Both the position numbers and the translations under genes were made by a program. Positions 59,101 to 64,000 of a stretch of 64,000 nucleotides of DNA are shown here, piece by piece; position 1 is the first letter of the stretch, and each line of letters opens with the position of its first letter. The notes beneath the pieces were generated by a model. It worked only from the letters and a program-made list of their open reading frames with translations, had not been told where the DNA came from and searched no databases. The DNA lies in assembly GCA_002221725.1 (NCBI GenBank), contig NJFT01000083.1, positions 92,212-156,211 of the forward strand, read 5' to 3'. The DNA is from Scedosporium boydii (taxonomy: Eukaryota; Ascomycota; Sordariomycetes; Microascales; Microascaceae).

Positions 59101-61396
59101 GTCTTCGCCTTATCACACAATAAAAGACCGACTAATTACCGTGCCTATCTGCACCTCGCCATGCAATGCTGCAATCAATTGATAACCTTTTAACCTTTCC
59201 GGACAAGCCACACCGAACTCGGAACAAAATATAAATAAACCAATTGATTTTCTTCTCTTCATCCTAATCTCGGTCCGGGAGATCTCGGACCCTGCGTCTC
59301 AAAGAGATCCCATGGCGGTAGGCAACAGACAGTTCCCCGGTCACCTATCAACGTCTACCCGATGACATGACACCTTGATCAATCTTTGAATTCCCACTAA
59401 CCTGCCTGGAGAATAAGTTTAGTTATGTCTCTCACGTTAGTTAGTATTTGGGGGTTCCCAAGTTTGGGGGTCTGGAACAGCACTAAGATCAGGCCAAGCA
59501 TAACTGAGACAGGAAGCAAGACACACTCCAGCCATCTTTTCCAACAAGAGCAAGGCCAAAAAACTGTCTCATTCTTCTCGTTCCCCATGGAAAGGGAGAA
59601 AAAGAAGCAAGGGGAAGAGAAAGGTCGTCCCACTTTTCCAGAATCAAAGAATTTTGTCTTCATTTGGGTATAAGGACCCTTGAGTTGCATACGGCATCCG
59701 GCGTCCGAGTTCCGGCGGTTGTCTTGAGCACAGGTCTAGGAGAGGAGGATGTAAGTTCGACATCAGGTCATGTTGGCGGCCGGCCTTCATCACCACTTTC
59801 CTCCTGCCGACTCGCTGAAGAGCGCGAGAGACTGTGACATTTCTAACTACTCACGTCGCACCGTCACATTGTTGTATATATTTGCCCGATTTATTTCCCT
59901 GGTACATAGCTGTTCTTTGTTTCGCAGGAAGCTCCGTCTCCATCCCCCTTCGGTTTTCTAGACACTCCGCTCCAGGTCATCCGGGGCTGTTCCTGTCGCC
60001 GAACATCTCCAACCACCGTCAATATCAAGCTCTCGAGATATTAACAAACCTGCTCAACGCACAAATCGTGAACAAATAATACAGAAGGAAAGAAAAAAAA
60101 AGTAAAATAAAATTTTGTCTATTCGACTCAGGTAAAGGATCCTTAGGACACCAAGTCTTACCAATTTACTTGGAAGGGGCATTCAGCGGACCTGGATATT
60201 CACGGCTCGGCCTTCTCTTCTTCAAACAAACAATTTGCCTGAAGATGAGAAGACAAAACTCTAGGAGAGCGGCTCGAAAGTTGTTTACAGAAACAGCGAA
60301 CTCGTGTCAAAGGAAGCACTTGGGGTTTCCATAACTCCGCGGCGCTGAAATCCAAACCCATTGACTCAAACATACAGGTACGGCTTAAGAAACACAGAGG
60401 TCTCAAGTTAAATCGACCAGCCATTAATACACGGTCTCGTATCCACGTTTGTTAACTTTGTTTCCCCTCTTGCTTCCAGCCTCGTCTGCGCGTGTAAGCC
60501 TTGTCTTTGACTTATGAAAGGGCAAATATCCATTGTTCGCCACTCGTGGTAGATATCCGACCACTTCTTGTTTCCCCCAGTCTGCAGGGGCCGATAACGT
60601 GTCACACGGTAGAACTTGTTTGGGTTGCGATTGTGTTGCGTGCGGAGGAATGGGGACTTAAGAGCCAGTTTCACATCCCAGCCTTACCATTGTGGATGCG
60701 TGTAGGTATCTTGGATGGTATGATAGGTGTGTGTGGAGTCTGCGTGTGTGACTGGAAGGCCACCCGAAATCCGAGTTTCCCAGAGCAACGTTTTGTGGTC
60801 CCGAGTCTTTTCATTTCAAGTTAACTTGTTTACCTAGCAGAACGAGGTGATTTCCCTATAGTCAGCCTCAGGTTGGAGGAACGGCTCAAATTCAACTCTG
60901 GGAGTTTGTTGCATCACGAGGTAAACATGGATGAACCGCCTCCAAGAACGGAAGTCAATATAATCATCAAGATGAAGACTACTCCAGGCCACAACCGTGG
61001 CCAGCGCAGAGCTACCCGCCATGAAAGAGATAATAAACCAACGATAAGGTCGTCAGCATAGATGCAATGGGCAAACAAGAACCAAGTCACACGAATTACA
61101 CAGATGAAGAGAGAGTAAAACAGACATAGCCTCCAAGAAAAGTGAACATCGAAGTCGAGTCGCCCGAAAAATAAATAAGCAAACTCCTTAACACGTATCG
61201 CTTGCGGTATCATTTTGCAAATATGACCATGAATATGCCGACCCTTTCCCTCTAAATCAACCGTCTCATCAACCCATGAAGCAATATTAATTCGATCCGG
61301 TACTGTTAACCATCTCGGCTACCCCCCCTGCCTCCTCATCCCCTGCTATAAGAGAAAAGGAGAGAACCCCTTTTCTCACCAGTCATCTTCTCCTTT

Positions 61397-62598
61397 TCAC
61401 CAAAGAGCCTTCCTAGCACCCGCAACAGCCAACTGGTCTGCCGCGTGGTTACCAGGGTCACTGGCATGGCCCTTGACCCACTTGAACGTCGTCTTTCCGC
61501 CCGCCTTCTCACGCTCCCTCATCCTTTCGCGGATTCCCTTGACGAGGTCCTGGTTCTTCACGCTCTCGCCGTTCGACGTCTTCCAGTCGTTCTTCTCCCA
61601 CGACGACGCCCACACTGTGGCGCAGTTTATGCTGTACTGGCTGTCGGTGATGATTTGCACGGCTTCGTCGGTGCCGACGGCTTGGAGGGCGCGGAGGATG
61701 GCGGTTAGCTCGGCGCGCTGGTTTGTCTGGACTTCACCGTGTAGGCGTTCGGAGATGTTTCTAGATCAAGTAGTATTAGTATCGAAAACGAAGAGCCAGG
61801 AGGCAGCTCGCGAGAATGAAATGTTGAGTGTAGAATATCATACCTTGTATCGCCAAGACCGAAAAAGACACCAACTCCCGCCGCAGCACCAGCCCTACCA
61901 TTCTTCAAGCTCGATCCGTCCGTCCAGATACTCAAGACACTTTTGCCCTTTTTCTTTTTCGCTTCGGACAGCTCCTCAACTTCAAGCCTCTCACTATCGT
62001 CATCGACCTCGTCTGACTCCTCGTCGCTCTCGGCATCGGACACCTCCTCGCCCAGGGCGGCAATCGCATCGGCGTCGCCCCATTCTTTGATAAACGCCAC
62101 CGCCTCCTCGCGCGTGGGGAACCTCTTGTACTTGGGACCCTTCTGACCCTTAATCGCCTTGCTGGCTTGGTCCCAGTCCGTAAAGATCCCCGTGAACGCT
62201 CCCTTGGCGACGGCGTAGAACTTTGGCGGCTCGGTGGGGCTCGTGGAAGACTTGATCTTTTTCCCCGCGACGAATGCTTGGGCTTCTTCTAGGGAGAGAA
62301 AGGACTTGTCTGTGAAAGAGAAAAAAAATGTCAGTGTCTAGGCTTGATATCATCCTCAGCAAAGCTGTCCTGGGGACCCCCTCTCTCCCCTCTCCCTTCT
62401 CTCCCGCGGAATCGACCTACATGAAGCGCCTTTGAAGCCAGCCGTCTGCGCCTGGCACTCCTCCCACGTCCGATAAACCCCAGGCCTCATCCCAATCCTC
62501 ACGGCGTAAAACTTCTGCATGGCGGGGTCCGTCTTGCGTTTCTTGCCCGGTACCTGGGAGCCCGATGATACGAGCGGTCGTTTCCTGGTGGAGGACAT
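61397..62598 (-). CDS. rnh1: Ribonuclease H1
   Basis: Cleaves the RNA strand of RNA-DNA hybrids (R-loops, primers) in nucleus and possibly mitochondrion. Three exons, 62421-62598, 61844-62309 and 61397-61760, encode 335 aa. Two hybrid-binding (viroplasmin-like) domains are present: residues about 29-74 (KFYAVRIGMRPGVYRTWEEC) and 89-134 (KFYAVAKGAFTGIFTDWDQA). An acidic linker with DAESDEESDEVDDD follows. The catalytic domain carries the four carboxylates in order: IWTDGSS, NQRAELTAILRAL, IITDSQYSIN and GNHAADQLA, plus FKWVKGHASD. Two such N-terminal domains is common in fungi. The T|AC junction rebuilds GASYKSFLSLEEAQAF and AG|A rebuilds GDTRNISERL. A KKRK patch near residue 19 is a candidate NLS. 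The ATG at 62598 was chosen as the start of the family-like sequence. Confidence 0.95.
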
Positions 62599-64000
62599 CG
62601 TTTCTAGAAATATCCACGCGTAGTCTCCTCGTCCTTGTACGTGTAGATCGACTGACGTAATTCGACTTCTCGCCAGTGCTTCGACAGCAATCGCGGCCCT
62701 CCTGCATGCAGACTGGAGCATGCAGCTCAGCTCCCGCGGCTGATCCGGGTATGCGTGACGTGGAAAGAAGCAAGTGGCGGTAAAGATCGGGGAGAGGATA
62801 TTCGATGAGCGTTCGTGGTTTCGTGGGGGGTAGGTTGGCTGTATCAAGAAGATTTGTTCCGATGGAACCTTTTTTCTTCTTCCCCTTGACAGTATCGATC
62901 TTCACGGAGCTCGGCACCTGGACGCTTCCAACCGCAGAGGATCGTAGAAACACTCCTAAGTTCGCGACTTAAAGAGAGACACGCTTTCGTTCCTCGTATA
63001 CGAGCTGCACTTCTTTATAATGGGTTTGTCTAAGGCAAGCAGGTCAAAAAAAAAGAGGACCCACGCGGAGGGCGGCAATGTCGGATTGGATACGCGTCGT
63101 GACGAGAGGAGCGGGGGCGGTTTGGGGAGCCAAGACTGCACGAAAGAGAAAGGGGAAACTGGGTAAGAGCTGCTATTTTCCCCTGGTGTTTCAGTTTTCC
63201 AGTCTCCTTTGTTTGCCCAGTTGGATCTTTTTCTGTTCGTAGATATGGGCGATGGGGTTGGAATCTCGGATGCTGTTTGTGGTAGGTGCCAGAGGCAAAT
63301 TTTGGGGCGAAGCTTCAGGGAGCTTTTTGTCCGAGGGAAAGACGGCACTGGCTAAGACCAGCCGGAAACGGGAGCCCCTCAGACCCAGAAATCAGTGGGT
63401 AGCGCCTGGCTCCAAGTCTATAAGAAAGAAATCCACGACAAGACTACGTAACGTATTGTCTGAATCAAGACAGAAGGGGGGGAAAAATACAACTGAAATT
63501 TGGAGGAGGTGAAATTTGGAGAGAGGCTCAAGTAGTGTTTTCGTATCCGACTCTTGTTAAATGGACAGTTCGCAATGATTGAGGAGAAATGGGAGGGACT
63601 GGGAGGGAGCATGGGGGATGGGACTCTCGGTCACCCCCCCTCTTCCGCGTCGTGGAATCCAAGAGGGGGGGAATTAGAGCTCGCCCGACTTGTATTGATG
63701 TGTCCTTACAATCCTGAAGCCGCCAAACAACCCCCTCTTCCGCTTCCTTCATTGTTGTCTCTTCCCCATCGGCCCTCTCTTATTATGTGCCTGCCTTCCT
63801 GCCTTCCCTGCCTCTTCACTCTTGTAGCTCTGTCATTTTTCCCTCCTCCCCCCAGCCCCATCTCGGTTTTCTTGACAAAAAATATCGAAAACCAACACCG
63901 AGATACGTGCCTCTCTATCCGAGTCATGGTCACCCCCGCGTTACTGCCTCCTTCGACTTCCACTTGACCCTCCTTCCTTTCCCCCCCTTACCTCCCCCCC
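62599..64000. other. RNase H1 upstream region to window end
   Basis: 1.4 kb with no supported gene. The last 150 bp are pyrimidine-rich on the + strand with several C runs, which resembles a promoter or leader of a + gene starting beyond the window, but this is only compositional. Confidence 0.35.

Larger units (their letters stand above)
54845..61396. other. 6.5 kb non-coding interval between SPT23/MGA2 and RNase H1
   Basis: Beyond the leader to 55989, no frame resembles a protein; the longest (57827-58225 minus, 132 codons) is featureless. Points of note are a 10-bp tandem GGTTGAC repeat at 56091-56120 and TACGAAGTA/CTTCGTA words at 56673, 56800 and 57022. No RNA gene or transposon end was recognised. 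Confidence 0.5.

Overview
The window is nuclear DNA of a filamentous ascomycete (Pezizomycotina, most likely Sordariomycetes). Three things point there: short GT-AG introns of mostly 54-125 nt, a velvet-family (VeA) regulator, and a gene set of single-copy eukaryotic housekeeping genes whose wording resembles Sordariomycete proteins. I see no bacterial operon structure, rRNA, CRISPR array or intact transposon, and I could not find a tRNA gene by eye. Genus cannot be named from this.

Layout. 1-6.1 kb is compact: the 3' end of an unknown + gene, cytochrome c (minus, 4 exons), a divergent uncharacterised mitochondrial membrane protein, ESCRT-III subunit VPS20, and a fructosamine-3-kinase-family protein (minus). 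6.9-13.5 kb holds a complete NADH-type glutamate synthase (minus, 5 exons, 2115 aa). After a 5 kb non-coding gap come APC15/Mnd2 (+), BET1 SNARE (minus), CHZ1 H2A.Z chaperone (minus, with a 13-nt exon), EMC10 (+), a PHO80/PREG cyclin (minus) and VID28/GID5 (+), ending at 30.9 kb. A 12.4 kb interval without any credible gene follows, then veA (+), an uncharacterised proline/serine-rich nuclear-looking protein (+), an SPT23/MGA2-type membrane-anchored transcription factor (minus), another 6.5 kb non-coding interval, and RNase H1 (minus). The last 1.4 kb shows nothing I can call.

Gene models were built by hand from the reading frames plus splice sites. Every multi-exon model given closes in frame, and junction peptides agree with the families where a family is recognised. 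The genes are mostly unrelated housekeeping functions (respiration, trafficking, nitrogen assimilation, cell cycle, chromatin, ER, phosphate and carbon signalling, membrane-lipid control); no gene cluster or mobile system is evident.

The most unusual material is non-coding. veA is preceded by about 840 nt of ATG-free sequence once a 156-nt 5'UTR intron is removed, and every ATG in the last kilobase lies inside that intron. SPT23 has a 1.1 kb AUG-depleted leader containing one 17-codon uORF. A short palindromic word, TACTTCGTA/TACGAAGTA, recurs about 13 times in intergenic DNA (about 0.5 expected) and is concentrated in the 12.4 kb desert upstream of veA, alongside a 150-bp cluster of nine GTAC words. 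All counts were made by eye.
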